Assembly (NCBI RefSeq): GCF_007858365.1
Contig: NZ_VFIO01000007.1
Location: forward strand, 62,001-126,000
Direction: 5' to 3'
Origin: Pseudomonas saxonica
GTDB lineage: Bacteria > Pseudomonadota > Gammaproteobacteria > Pseudomonadales > Pseudomonadaceae
DNA: 64,000 nucleotides
Each line of letters begins with the position of its first letter. Positions within the stretch are counted from its first letter, which is position 1. The notes beneath the pieces were generated by a model. It did not search any database and was not told where the DNA came from. It was given only the letters and a program-made list of their open reading frames with translations. Both the position numbers and the translations under genes were made by a program. This document shows, one piece after another, positions 55,982 to 64,000 of the stretch.

Positions 55982-57328
55982 GTGTTTTCCGATTTCGCCC
56001 TGCACGAACGCCTGCTTAAAGCTGTGGCCGAGCTTAAATTTGTCGAGCCTACGCCTGTGCAAGCAGCGGCCATCCCGCTCGCGCTCGAAGGGCGTGACCT
56101 GCGGGTTACAGCTCAAACCGGGAGCGGCAAAACAGCTGCTTTCGTCCTGCCGATCCTCAATCGTCTGATAGGCCCGGCCAAAATTCGCGTGAGCATCAAA
56201 GCGCTGATTTTGCTGCCGACCCGCGAGCTGGCACAGCAAACGCTGAAAGAAGTTGAGCGTTTTTCGCAGTTCACGTTCATCAAGTCCGGTCTGATCACCG
56301 GCGGTGAAGACTTCAAGGTTCAGGCCGCCATGCTGCGCAAGGTGCCGGACATTCTTATCGGTACGCCCGGCCGTTTGCTGGAGCAACTGAACGCTGGCAA
56401 CCTTGACCTCAAAGAGGTTGAAGTGCTGGTGCTGGACGAAGCCGACCGTATGCTCGACATGGGCTTCTCCGAAGACGTTCAGCGTCTGGTCGACGAATGC
56501 CCGAACCGTCAGCAAACCATGCTGTTCTCGGCCACCACCGGTGGTTCCGGCCTGCGCGAGATGATCGGCAAGGTGCTGACCAACCCTGAGCACTTGCAGC
56601 TCAATCAGGTCAGCCAGCTGAACGCCACCACGCGTCAGCAAATCATCACCGCCGACCACAACCAGCACAAAGAACAAATCGTGAACTGGTTGCTGGCCAA
56701 CGAGACTTATCAGAAGGCCATTATTTTCACCAATACCCGTGCCATGGCTGACCGTATCTACGGTCGTCTGGTGGCGCAGGAGTACAAGGCTTTTGTCTTG
56801 CACGGTGAGAAAGACCAGAAGGACCGCAAGCTGGCCATTGACCGCCTCAAGCAAGGCGGCGTCAAAATCCTCGTGGCCACAGACGTGGCTGCCCGTGGTC
56901 TGGACGTAGAAGGTCTGGATATGGTGATCAACTTCGACATGCCCCGCAGCGGCGACGAATACGTTCACCGTATTGGCCGTACTGGCCGTGCCGGTAATGA
57001 TGGCCTGGCGATCTCGTTGATCTGTCACGGTGACTGGAACCTCATGTCCAGCATCGAGCGTTACTTGAAGCAGAGCTTCGAGCGCCGCGTGATCAAGGAA
57101 GTCAAAGGCGTCTACGGCGGCCCTAAAAACGTCAAAGCGTCGGGTAAAGCGGTAGGGGTCAAGAAGAAAAAGACCGACGCCAAAGGCGCCAAGAAGAAGA
57201 CCGGCGCCAAGGCACCGACAAAGCGCAAAATCGCCAACCGTCCAAAGACCGACGCGCTGTCGCTGGTCAGCAAAGACGGCATGGCGCCGCTCAAGCGCCG
57301 CAAGCCAGAAGCCCCTGCGGCTGAGTAA
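55982..57328 (+). CDS. DEAD-box RNA helicase
   Basis: 448-residue DEAD-box protein beginning with GTG (VFSDFALHERLL). GAGGT lies 7-11 bp upstream. Q motif VEPTPVQAAAIP, Walker A AQTGSGKT, motif II LDEADRMLD, SAT, and HRIGRTGRAG. The C-terminus is very basic (Lys-rich repeats), probably RNA-binding. Related to the RhlE/SrmB group; exact orthology not determined. A terminator follows. Confidence 0.93.
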   Translation: MFSDFALHERLLKAVAELKFVEPTPVQAAAIPLALEGRDLRVTAQTGSGKTAAFVLPILNRLIGPAKIRVSIKALILLPTRELAQQTLKEVERFSQFTFIKSGLITGGEDFKVQAAMLRKVPDILIGTPGRLLEQLNAGNLDLKEVEVLVLDEADRMLDMGFSEDVQRLVDECPNRQQTMLFSATTGGSGLREMIGKVLTNPEHLQLNQVSQLNATTRQQIITADHNQHKEQIVNWLLANETYQKAIIFTNTRAMADRIYGRLVAQEYKAFVLHGEKDQKDRKLAIDRLKQGGVKILVATDVAARGLDVEGLDMVINFDMPRSGDEYVHRIGRTGRAGNDGLAISLICHGDWNLMSSIERYLKQSFERRVIKEVKGVYGGPKNVKASGKAVGVKKKKTDAKGAKKKTGAKAPTKRKIANRPKTDALSLVSKDGMAPLKRRKPEAPAAE

Positions 57329-57346
57329 CACGTTATCGTGACTCAC

Positions 57347-57374
57347 AAAAAACCCGGCGAAAGCCGGGTTTTTT
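57347..57374. terminator. Bidirectional terminator, helicase / ppnP
   Basis: Stem AACCCGGC / GCCGGGTT with AAAA before and TTTTTT after, between convergent genes. Confidence 0.92.
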
Positions 57375-57409
57375 ATGGTCTGCTCAAGGTACTGGAGGGG
57401 TCGGAATTC

Positions 57410-57691
57410 TCAGCGGTACTCACACAGGTAAGCCGTATCAACAGCCACTTTGAGCTGAAACTTGCTGTTGGCGGGCACATTGAACTGGCTGCCGGTTTTA
57501 AACGTTTCAAACGCGTCGCTGCCTGGCAGCTTCACACTCAGTTCACCCGACACCACATGCATGATTTCACGCTCTGCTGTGCCGAACTCATATTCACCCG
57601 GGGCCATGACGCCAATAGTTGCACTGCCATCGGCTTGTGCGAAGGCAATCGACTTGACGGTACCGTCGAAGTATTCGTTGACTTTAAACAT
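57410..57691 (-). CDS. ppnP: Pyrimidine/purine nucleoside phosphorylase PpnP
   Basis: 93-residue cupin-fold enzyme (formerly YaiE, DUF1255) that phosphorolyses nucleosides. Start MFKVNEYFDGTVKSIAF, with GAGGAAG upstream; 8 extra codons in frame are discarded. GVMAPGEYEFGT and FNVPANSKFQLKV are family signatures. Confidence 0.93.
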   Translation of the reverse strand: MFKVNEYFDGTVKSIAFAQADGSATIGVMAPGEYEFGTAEREIMHVVSGELSVKLPGSDAFETFKTGSQFNVPANSKFQLKVAVDTAYLCEYR

Positions 57692-57781
57692 GGCGCTTCC
57701 TCGCAATGGACTCAAAAAGGCTGGCCAGTATGCAGAAGCCGGTATATCCCGTCACGCCCTTTATAACGCTTGCCCTTGAGC

Positions 57782-58324
57782 CTAAACCGCGAAAACCAGT
57801 GGTAATAAACGGGCTGTATTGCGGGCATCTTCCAGCGCCCTGTGTTGTTGCCCGTTGAACTGCATGCCGGCCAGTTGCAATGCACTGTTGAGTCCCAGCG
57901 CATGCTTTAGCTGGCGGGCCTGAGCAAACTGCTGCTTGAGGTTTATGTGCGGCAGCCGGGCCAACGCGCTGTCCAGATTTTTTTGCTGCCACTCCTGTTC
58001 CAGTTGCTTGCGGTCGTAGTCGCCCCAACTGGCCCAGCCTTCAAGCTTGGGCAGGTGTTGACCGAGCCAGCGTTCGAATTGCGGCCACACCTTCAGCATC
58101 GGGGCGGCGCTATCAATGTCTGGTTGGCTGATGCGCGTCAACTGACGGCAAAAAGGGGTCAGCAGCGGCCGCCGCTGGGGGCGGATAAACCGTTGGAAGT
58201 GATCCACTTCCCGACCCGAGCGAGTGACCACGCTGGCGCCGAGTTCGATCACTTCCATATCGGATAAAGGCCAGCCGCCATCATCGGTTGTCGCTTCCAG
58301 GTCAATGACCAGCCAGTGAGGCAT
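57782..58324 (-). CDS. DEDDh 3'-5' exonuclease
   Basis: 180-residue exonuclease of the ERI-1/KapD type: Asp8 and Glu10 in VIDLEATT, Asp in SWGDYDRKQLEQ, and HRALEDARNTARL. AAGGAAG precedes the ATG at 58322-58324. Substrate unknown. Confidence 0.88.
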   Translation of the reverse strand: MPHWLVIDLEATTDDGGWPLSDMEVIELGASVVTRSGREVDHFQRFIRPQRRPLLTPFCRQLTRISQPDIDSAAPMLKVWPQFERWLGQHLPKLEGWASWGDYDRKQLEQEWQQKNLDSALARLPHINLKQQFAQARQLKHALGLNSALQLAGMQFNGQQHRALEDARNTARLLPLVFAV

Positions 58325-58495
58325 GTGCAGCTTCCTTAAACAGCATTGGCGTTGGTGGTGGAGAGTAGCCAAGGCATCGACTTGCACCTACTTAATTTGC
58401 AGTGTGCCAGCCAAGTGCTTGCTTGATATTCTGTGCCCGCTTAAATTACCTCGGCACACAACTCTCTGGTCGTGTGCCAATTAATAAGTTCAGTG

Positions 58496-59335
58496 ATGGG
58501 CAACCCCCAGAGGTACACGGCTTTGAAGTGTCTGCCAATGTGGATGGCCCGCGGCGTAGTGATGGTTCTTGGTGCAACTCTGCTGACACCTGTCTGGGCT
58601 GCCCAGGAAGTCAGGGTTGGAGCTGCGCACTTCCCTCCGTATACGGTCCGGCCCGAGATCGGTGTCGATACCGGCCTGTTACCGCAACTGCTGGCCGCCC
58701 TGAACGCGTTGCAAAGCGATTTTCGGTTCGTCATTGTGCCTACGTCCAATGCGCGCCGCTTTCGTGAGTTCAAGCAAGGCAAAATGGACATGGTGTTGTT
58801 TGAAAATCCCGCCTGGGGATGGCAGGGAATAGCGCAAACGCCTGTGGATATGGGCCTTAGAGATGCCGAAGTATTTGTCGCCAAGCAGGAAGAGGGGCGT
58901 CAGCAAAGTTATTTTGATAACCCGGGCAGTAAACGACTGGCGCTCTTCAACGGTTATCACTATGCCTTTGCCGGCTACAACACCGATCCGAAATTCCTGT
59001 CCGATACATTCAATGTAAGCCTGACGTACTCCCACTTGAGCAACTTGCAGATGGTCATGCGCGGGCGTGTGGACATTGCCTTGATCACCCGTTCCCACCT
59101 CGTTGACTTGCTGAACAATAAACCGCAATTCAGCAACCAGGTCTTGGTGTCTGACCGCGTCGATCACATCTATCACCATTACGCGTTACTACGACCTCAA
59201 GCGCCGATCCAGGGCCAGCAGTTTGCTCAGCTCATGGAAATTCTTCGCAACAATGGTCAACTGAAGGCCATTTTTGCGCCTTACCAAATCGAAGTTGTGA
59301 CACCCGAGCCAACCGCAGGCGCTAGGGTGCCCTAA
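58496..59335 (+). CDS. Periplasmic solute-binding protein (amino-acid type)
   Basis: 279-residue binding protein with a signal peptide (MARGVVMVLGATLLTPVWA) and a bilobed SBP_bac_3-like domain starting AAHFPPYTV. No permease or ATPase genes adjoin. The start is uncertain: ATG 58496 gives an N-terminal extension before the signal peptide, and ATG 58538 begins just before it (MWMARG). Its stop codon overlaps the PvdS promoter at 59333. Confidence 0.75.
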   Translation: MGNPQRYTALKCLPMWMARGVVMVLGATLLTPVWAAQEVRVGAAHFPPYTVRPEIGVDTGLLPQLLAALNALQSDFRFVIVPTSNARRFREFKQGKMDMVLFENPAWGWQGIAQTPVDMGLRDAEVFVAKQEEGRQQSYFDNPGSKRLALFNGYHYAFAGYNTDPKFLSDTFNVSLTYSHLSNLQMVMRGRVDIALITRSHLVDLLNNKPQFSNQVLVSDRVDHIYHHYALLRPQAPIQGQQFAQLMEILRNNGQLKAIFAPYQIEVVTPEPTAGARVP

Positions 59336-59356
59336 ATTTCAAGGCGCGGCCCACGT
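59333..59356 (+). promoter_or_regulatory. PvdS-type promoter (iron-starvation box) before the acetylase gene
   Basis: TAAAT, 16 bp, CGT: exact match to the PvdS consensus TAAAT-N16-CGT. It shares TAA with the stop codon of the upstream gene, and lies 42 bp before the acetylase ATG. Confidence 0.85.
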
Positions 59357-59397
59357 CACACAGCCTATCTGTTGACGACTAATGCGAGCCCTTGCCC

Positions 59398-60045
59398 ATG
59401 ACATCTCCCTCATCGACACCACTGCCAGCCACTGCCCGTTCAGGGGCCGACCACCCTCAGCGACCGGCCAAACCAGCAGGCGAAGTGTACCGGCGCTTTG
59501 ATCCGCAGCTCGGCGCGTGGGTCTCGTTGCGTACGCTGGATATCGCCGTCGACCTTGAGCGCTTCAGCCGTTGGCAAAACACCCCGCGGGTAATGGCATT
59601 CTGGGAGGAGGGCGGCAGCTTGGAACAACATCGCCACTACCTCGAAAAACTCGCTGCAGACCCGCATACGCTGACCCTGATCGGCTGCTTCGATGACCAG
59701 CCGTTTGCTTATTTCGAAGCGTATTGGGCCAAGGAAGATCGTATTGCGCCGTTCTACGACGTAGGCGATTACGACCGGGGCATTCATATGCTGGTGGGTG
59801 AGCAGGCCCATCGGGGGCCGCACAAAGTGGCCAGCTGGATGCAGGCCCTGACCCATTACCTGTTCGAGGATGAGCCGCGCACCCAGCGCGTGGTGGCTGA
59901 ACCGCGTGCCGATAACGACAAAATGATCAGCTACATGCAATCGCAGGGCTATCACTGCGTCAAGGAATTCGATTTTCCGCACAAGCGCGCGGCCTTGATG
60001 ATGCAGAGTCGCGAAGATTTTTTTGAGGGGCGTGTACTGGGCTGA
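59398..60045 (+). CDS. pvdYII: GNAT acetyltransferase, probable hydroxyornithine acetylase (PvdYII-like)
   Basis: 215-residue GNAT of the IucB/RhbD siderophore type, probably N-acetylating N5-hydroxyornithine for pyoverdine. Core segments RRFDPQLGAWVSLRTLD, FAYFEAYWAKEDRIAPFY, MLVGEQAHRGPHKV and EPRADNDKMISY. Supported by the exact PvdS promoter upstream and by pvdS and pvdL nearby. ATG 59398 is used. Confidence 0.85.
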   Translation: MTSPSSTPLPATARSGADHPQRPAKPAGEVYRRFDPQLGAWVSLRTLDIAVDLERFSRWQNTPRVMAFWEEGGSLEQHRHYLEKLAADPHTLTLIGCFDDQPFAYFEAYWAKEDRIAPFYDVGDYDRGIHMLVGEQAHRGPHKVASWMQALTHYLFEDEPRTQRVVAEPRADNDKMISYMQSQGYHCVKEFDFPHKRAALMMQSREDFFEGRVLG

Positions 60046-60056
60046 GTGCGAGTGGC

Positions 60057-60091
60057 TGGTCAGCGATGATTGCTTGCCAAGTCGCTGACCA
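60057..60091. terminator. Hairpin between convergent acetylase gene and pvdS
   Basis: 10-bp stem TGGTCAGCGA / TCGCTGACCA with a 15-base loop. Little U-tract on either side. Confidence 0.55.
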
Positions 60092-60114
60092 AAGCGCTTC
60101 GGTGGCGCGGGTGT

Positions 60115-60663
60115 TCAGCGCCGGGCAAAGGTATCCGCCTGCGTGCCTGAGACCTTGCGGCAGTGCACCAGTGCATCGCGAATCATGAAATTCACCAGCG
60201 TAGGCGAAACGCCCAGTTCCTTGGCGATGTCTTTTTGCTGGACGCCGTGCAGGCGGTACATCTCGAACGCATAGCGGGTACGGCTGGGCAGATCGTTCAG
60301 CGCAGTCTCGATATGTTCCAGCGTCGAAAAATTGATATGTGAAGTCTCGGGCGACGCGCCATGAATGACCACATTCAAACCTTCTTCTTCCGGGCCCGAG
60401 TAGCGTTGCTCCAGGGCTTGTTTACGGTAGTGGTCAATCGCAAGGTTGCGCACGATCTGAAACAGGTAACTCAGTTGAGCCTTGAACGAAGAAGTGATTT
60501 GCGGCGCCGACTGCAAGCGAAAAAAAGCATCCTGCACCACGTCTTCTGCCCTGGATCGGCAGCCGGTAATGCGTGCCGCGATTTTGACCAGAATAATCCG
60601 ATTATCAACAAAGGCCTGAAGTAAGGGTGAGTCGCACCTGCTTGTCGACACTTGTTCCGTCAT
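60115..60663 (-). CDS. pvdS: ECF sigma factor PvdS (iron-starvation sigma)
   Basis: 182-residue iron-starvation sigma factor controlling pyoverdine genes. Recognised by SRAEDVVQDAFFRLQSAP, SYLFQIVRNLAIDHYRKQA, EEEGLNVVIHGASPETSHINF and QQKDIAKELGVSPTLVNFMIRDALVHCRK. Start MTEQVSTSRCDSPLL at 60661-60663; 16 extra codons in frame are discarded. A Fur box lies 78 bp upstream, and PvdS boxes appear at two neighbouring genes. Confidence 0.96.
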   Translation of the reverse strand: MTEQVSTSRCDSPLLQAFVDNRIILVKIAARITGCRSRAEDVVQDAFFRLQSAPQITSSFKAQLSYLFQIVRNLAIDHYRKQALEQRYSGPEEEGLNVVIHGASPETSHINFSTLEHIETALNDLPSRTRYAFEMYRLHGVQQKDIAKELGVSPTLVNFMIRDALVHCRKVSGTQADTFARR

Positions 60664-60740
60664 GGAGATCACCTGCTGCAAATGAATGAGTGCGGGCCCT
60701 TGTGAGGCCACCTACACAGCTGGCAACAAATTAGGTTGAA

Positions 60741-60755
60741 TGATAATGATTGTCA
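60741..60755. promoter_or_regulatory. Fur box upstream of pvdS
   Basis: TGATAATGATTGTCA matches the Fur 7-1-7 consensus TGATAATNATTATCA at 14 of 15 positions (one mismatch), 78 bp upstream of the pvdS ATG. Iron-bound Fur should repress pvdS here. Confidence 0.85.
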
Positions 60756-60849
60756 AATGAGAAAAAGAACTAATGCCGTGTCTGACAGAAGATTGAGACA
60801 TGCCTCACATCCGTCTCAGCCAGATTCAAAATGCCACTATTGCCCTGAC

Positions 60850-60873
60850 TAATTATTTGCCTGAGTTAACCGT
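60850..60873 (+). promoter_or_regulatory. PvdS-type promoter before the thioesterase-pvdL unit
   Basis: TAATT, 16 bp, CGT: one mismatch to TAAAT-N16-CGT, 112 bp before the thioesterase ATG. Confidence 0.65.
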
Positions 60874-60984
60874 TCTCAATGGATTACAGCCGGTGATGCA
60901 AGCCGGTGACGAATGAGTGGGCACAGGAGGGCGGGATGTTTTTGATCGTGGACAGGTGGCATTCAAGTGTCGGAGCAATGGCGG

Positions 60985-61731
60985 ATGAGTGAGCCCATCA
61001 TGCTGCGCTTATTTTGCCTGCCTTACTCCGGCGCCAGTGCCATGGCCTATAGCCGCTGGCGTCGTTCAATGCCCGAATGGTTGCACGTGCGACCGCTCGA
61101 ACTGCCCGGTCGCGGCATGCGCATGGACGAGCCGTTGCAAAGCGACATACGCCGTCTGGCGGCGCAACTGGCGGACGAAATCAGTGCCGAACTTGACCGT
61201 CCTTATGCCTTGTTTGGGCATAGCCTGGGCGGCTTGCTGGCGTTTGAACTGGCTCATGCACTGCGCGAGCGAGGGCTGCCTGCGCCGCTTGCGCTGTTTG
61301 CTTCGGCCACCGCCGGGCCGTCGCGGCGCGATGTCAGCGAATACGCAGTGGCTAAAACCGATCAGCAATTGATCGAGCGCCTGCGCGAACTCAAAGGCAC
61401 CGGTGAAGAGGTGCTGGCCAATGCCGAATTGATGCAGATGATGCTGCCGATTCTGCGCGCCGACTTCCTGTTGTGCGGCAGTTTCAGCTACGGCCAACGT
61501 GCGCCGTTGCCCATGCCCATCCACGTTTTTGGCGGCAAGCAGGACAGTGTGCGTGCCGAGCAATTGCTGGACTGGCAAACCGATACCAGCAGCAAGTTTT
61601 CCCTCGACCTGTTTGAAGGGCATCACTTCTTTCTGGTGCAGCAAGAATTGCCGCTGCTGCGCTGCCTGCGCCGTTATGCCGAAGAGCATTTGACGCGCTG
61701 GCGCAATCAACAGGCTCGCCTGTCTGTGTAA
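60985..61731 (+). CDS. pvdG: Type II thioesterase of the pyoverdine pathway (PvdG-like)
   Basis: 248-residue type II thioesterase that removes wrong acyl groups from NRPS carriers. FCLPYSGASAM start, catalytic Ser80 in G-H-S-L-G-G, Asp in FGGKQDSVRAEQ, His in EGHHFFL. An in-frame GTG 18 bp upstream (60967), with AGGTGG before it, is an alternative start. pvdL follows by 62 bp. Confidence 0.9.
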   Translation: MSEPIMLRLFCLPYSGASAMAYSRWRRSMPEWLHVRPLELPGRGMRMDEPLQSDIRRLAAQLADEISAELDRPYALFGHSLGGLLAFELAHALRERGLPAPLALFASATAGPSRRDVSEYAVAKTDQQLIERLRELKGTGEEVLANAELMQMMLPILRADFLLCGSFSYGQRAPLPMPIHVFGGKQDSVRAEQLLDWQTDTSSKFSLDLFEGHHFFLVQQELPLLRCLRRYAEEHLTRWRNQQARLSV

Positions 61732-61793
61732 GCGCCACCCGCCGTTACAAACACACCGAATTTCTTTCAAGCCGACCCCAGGCAGGAAACCCC

Positions 61794-64000
61794 ATGATGG
61801 ACGCGTTCGAACTCCCCGGCACTCTGGCTCAAGCCCTTGCGCAACGTGCAGCCCTGACCCCTGATCGTCAGGCGCTGCGCTTTCTGGCCGATGACCCGGC
61901 GGCCAACCAAGTGCTCACCTACCATGACCTGGACCTTCGGGCGCGTACCATCGCCGCCGCCTTGCAGGCCCATGCGGCAGTGGGTGATCGGGCGGTGCTG
62001 CTGTTTCCCAGCGGCCCGGACTACGTCGCGGCATTCTTTGCTTGCCTGTATGCGGGCATCATCGCCGTGCCGGCGTATCCACCCGAGTCGAGCAAACGTC
62101 ATCACCAAGAGCGTTTGCTGTCGATCCTCGACGATGCCGAACCGCGCCTGCTGCTGACCTGTAGCACTTTGCGCCAGTCCTTGTTGCAGATGAGCGAGCT
62201 CTGCGCGACCGATGCCCCGCACTTGCTCTGTGTCGACGAAATCGAACCCGAAGCCGTGCAGGCCTGGCGACCGGTTACCTTGCAGGCTGATGACGTGGCC
62301 TTCTTGCAATACACCTCGGGTTCCACCGCCTTGCCCAAAGGCGTTCAAGTGACCCACGGCAATCTGGTCGCCAATGAGGTGCTGATCCGCCGGGGGTTCG
62401 GCATCGACCTTAACCCCGATGACGTGATTGTCAGCTGGTTGCCGCTGTACCACGACATGGGCCTGATCGGTGGTTTACTGCAACCTATCTTCAGCGGTGT
62501 GCCGTGCGTGTTGATGTCCCCGGCGTATTTCCTTACCCGCCCACTGCGTTGGCTCGAAGCCATCAGTGAATACGGCGGCACCATCAGTGGCGGCCCGGAC
62601 TTCGCCTATCGGCTGTGCAGCGAACGAGTCAGTGAAACCGCTCTGGCCGGGTTGGACCTGAGCCGCTGGCGGGTGGCCTATTCAGGTTCCGAGCCTATCC
62701 GCCAGGACACACTTGAACGCTTTGCCGAAAAATTTGCCCCATGCGGTTTTACCCCGGACAGCTATTTCGCCTCCTACGGGCTGGCCGAAGCCACCTTGTT
62801 TGTTGCCGGCGGGCAGCGTGGCAAGGGCATCCCGGCCTTGTGCCTGAACGAACTGGAATTGGCCAACAACCGTATCGTGCCGGGCGAAGGCTGCGCGGTC
62901 ATGAGTTGCGGCACCCACCAGCCAGAACATGCGGTACGCATTGTCGACGCGCACAGCCTTAACGCGTTGGCAGACAACCTTGTCGGTGAAGTCTGGGCCA
63001 GCGGCCCGAGCATCGCCCACGGCTACTGGCGTAACCCGAAGGCCAGCGCCGAAACGTTCGTCAAACGTGACGGCGAAACCTGGTTGCGAACCGGCGATCT
63101 GGGCTTTATGCGTGACGGCGAGCTGTTCATCACCGGTCGCCTGAAAGACTTGCTGATCGTACGCGGCCACAACCTGTACCCCCAAGACATTGAAAAAGTC
63201 ATTGAGCGTGAAGTTGACGTCGTGCGCAAAGGCCGGGTGGCGGCCTTTGCGGTCAATGTCAAAGGTGAGGAGGGCATTGGTATCGCCGCAGAAATCAGCC
63301 GCAGCGTGCAAAAAATACTGCCTGCCGAAGCGCTGATCACTGCCATTCGCCAGGCCGTGGCCGACGCTTGCCAGCAAGCCCCGAGCGTGGTCGTGCTGCT
63401 CAACCCCGGTGCGCTGCCCAAGACCTCCAGCGGCAAGCTGCAGCGCTCGGCCTGCCGCAGCCGGCTGGCCGATGGCAGTCTCGACACTTACGCGCAATTT
63501 CCGGCCCCGCAGCCAGCGGACTCGCTGCCCGCTGCGCAGCATCGCGCCAGTGATCTGGAAGCGCTGATCGCCTGGGTCTGGTGCGAGCATTTGCACGTCG
63601 AGCAAGTGGCCGCCGATGACCATTTTTTCCTGTTGGGCGGCAACTCGATTGTGGCCACCCAAGTGATCGCCCGCTTGCGGGAAGAACTCAAGCTCGAACT
63701 TAATCTGCGTCTGTTGTTTGAAGCGCCGACCCTCGGCGCCTTCGTCGCGCAGGTCGGCGCACTGCAACAGGACAGCGGGTTGGCCCAAGGCAATATCCCG
63801 CACCTGAACCGGCAGGACGAACTGCCACAGTCGCTGGCGCAAAACCGTCTGTGGTTTTTGTGGCAACTGGCCCCTGACAGCTGCGCCTTCACCATCCCCG
63901 GCGCGTTGCGCTTGCGCGGTGAGCTGAATGAAGCCGCGATGCGCAGCAGCTTCACGCACTTGATTGAGCGCCATGAAGGCCTGCGTACCGGCTTTTATCA
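61794..64000 (+). CDS. pvdL: Pyoverdine NRPS PvdL, 5' part (cut by window edge)
   Basis: 735 codons visible. Residues about 1-570 are a fatty acyl-AMP ligase domain (YTSGSTALPKGVQVTHGN, YHDMGLIGG, YGLAEATL, LRTGDLGF), followed by a carrier domain with the phosphopantetheine serine in LGGNSIVATQ (about 615-623) and the start of a condensation domain (LPQSLAQNRLWFLWQL). Fatty acyl-AMP ligase-carrier-condensation is the unique PvdL start, which loads the myristoyl/palmitoyl group on acyl-pyoverdine precursor. AGGA lies 6 bp before the ATG. Confidence 0.95.
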   Translation, partial: MMDAFELPGTLAQALAQRAALTPDRQALRFLADDPAANQVLTYHDLDLRARTIAAALQAHAAVGDRAVLLFPSGPDYVAAFFACLYAGIIAVPAYPPESSKRHHQERLLSILDDAEPRLLLTCSTLRQSLLQMSELCATDAPHLLCVDEIEPEAVQAWRPVTLQADDVAFLQYTSGSTALPKGVQVTHGNLVANEVLIRRGFGIDLNPDDVIVSWLPLYHDMGLIGGLLQPIFSGVPCVLMSPAYFLTRPLRWLEAISEYGGTISGGPDFAYRLCSERVSETALAGLDLSRWRVAYSGSEPIRQDTLERFAEKFAPCGFTPDSYFASYGLAEATLFVAGGQRGKGIPALCLNELELANNRIVPGEGCAVMSCGTHQPEHAVRIVDAHSLNALADNLVGEVWASGPSIAHGYWRNPKASAETFVKRDGETWLRTGDLGFMRDGELFITGRLKDLLIVRGHNLYPQDIEKVIEREVDVVRKGRVAAFAVNVKGEEGIGIAAEISRSVQKILPAEALITAIRQAVADACQQAPSVVVLLNPGALPKTSSGKLQRSACRSRLADGSLDTYAQFPAPQPADSLPAAQHRASDLEALIAWVWCEHLHVEQVAADDHFFLLGGNSIVATQVIARLREELKLELNLRLLFEAPTLGAFVAQVGALQQDSGLAQGNIPHLNRQDELPQSLAQNRLWFLWQLAPDSCAFTIPGALRLRGELNEAAMRSSFTHLIERHEGLRTGFY

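Noticed and set aside
55937..57346. 469-codon minus-strand frame
   Set aside because: Lies fully opposite the DEAD-box helicase gene, which has all helicase motifs; antisense shadow of a GC-rich gene.
62682..63974. 430-codon minus-strand frame
   Set aside because: Opposite pvdL, whose ligase and carrier motifs are intact.

Overview
The window is chromosomal DNA of a fluorescent Pseudomonas, most likely the P. fluorescens lineage. The evidence is two tandem ccoNOQP (cbb3 oxidase) operons followed by ccoGHI, aer and acnA nearby, a KAS III / ECF sigma / anti-sigma trio, REP/REPIN repeats of the GTAGCCGCTGACGAG type, and the start of a pyoverdine locus (pvdS, hydroxyornithine acetylase, type II thioesterase, PvdL). 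Coding density is high and both window edges cut genes (ccoI on the left, pvdL on the right). No rRNA, tRNA, CRISPR array or intact insertion sequence was found.

Layout: 1-11.9 kb, minus strand, is the cbb3 respiratory cluster, transcribed from an ANR-type box at 12.0 kb: ccoN2O2Q2P2, then ccoN1O1Q1P1, then ccoG-ccoH-ccoI. A Phd/VapC-type toxin-antitoxin pair sits between ccoP1 and ccoG. 12.0-16.3 kb holds an alpha/beta hydrolase, a gene-poor stretch, and a lipoprotein / DUF2235 lipase pair resembling a type VI secretion phospholipase effector (Tle1) with its immunity protein; it lies between cco and aer. 16.3-23.2 kb: aer, a CPBP protease, acnA, rlmM, tusA. 23.2-29 kb: YajD-like HNH nuclease, spermidine-synthase-like protein, proline-rich exported peptide, oligopeptidase B, membrane protein, class II amidotransferase, DUF2937. 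29.1-31.5 kb: pxpABC (5-oxoprolinase). 31.6-37.1 kb: VWA/MoxR pair, DUF748 protein, cysK, lpxO-like gene.

37.1-43.8 kb: eamA and hrpA are flanked by two direct copies of a non-coding, nearly palindromic element of about 0.6 kb. 44.0-46.0 kb: KAS III, ECF sigma, zinc-finger anti-sigma. 46.1-54.3 kb: porin, GNAT/FemAB-like protein, ABC exporter, PpiA, LysR regulator with divergent DMT transporter, RBBP9-like hydrolase. 54.4-59.3 kb: MscS channel, DEAD-box helicase, ppnP, exonuclease, periplasmic binding protein. 59.3-64 kb: start of the pyoverdine regulon, with a Fur box at pvdS and PvdS-type promoters (TAAAT-N16-CGT) before the acetylase gene and, in weaker form, before the thioesterase-pvdL unit.

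How the genes fit together: the first block builds and matures two high-affinity oxidases (CcoI copper import, CcoG and CcoH assembly), Aer senses the redox or oxygen state, and the last block responds to iron starvation (Fur represses pvdS; PvdS activates pyoverdine genes). The accessory layer consists of the TA pair, the lipase/immunity pair, REPINs that in places supply stop codons, and the paired palindromic element. I see no clearly new multi-gene system; the palindromic element and the orphan effector pair are the best candidates for follow-up.
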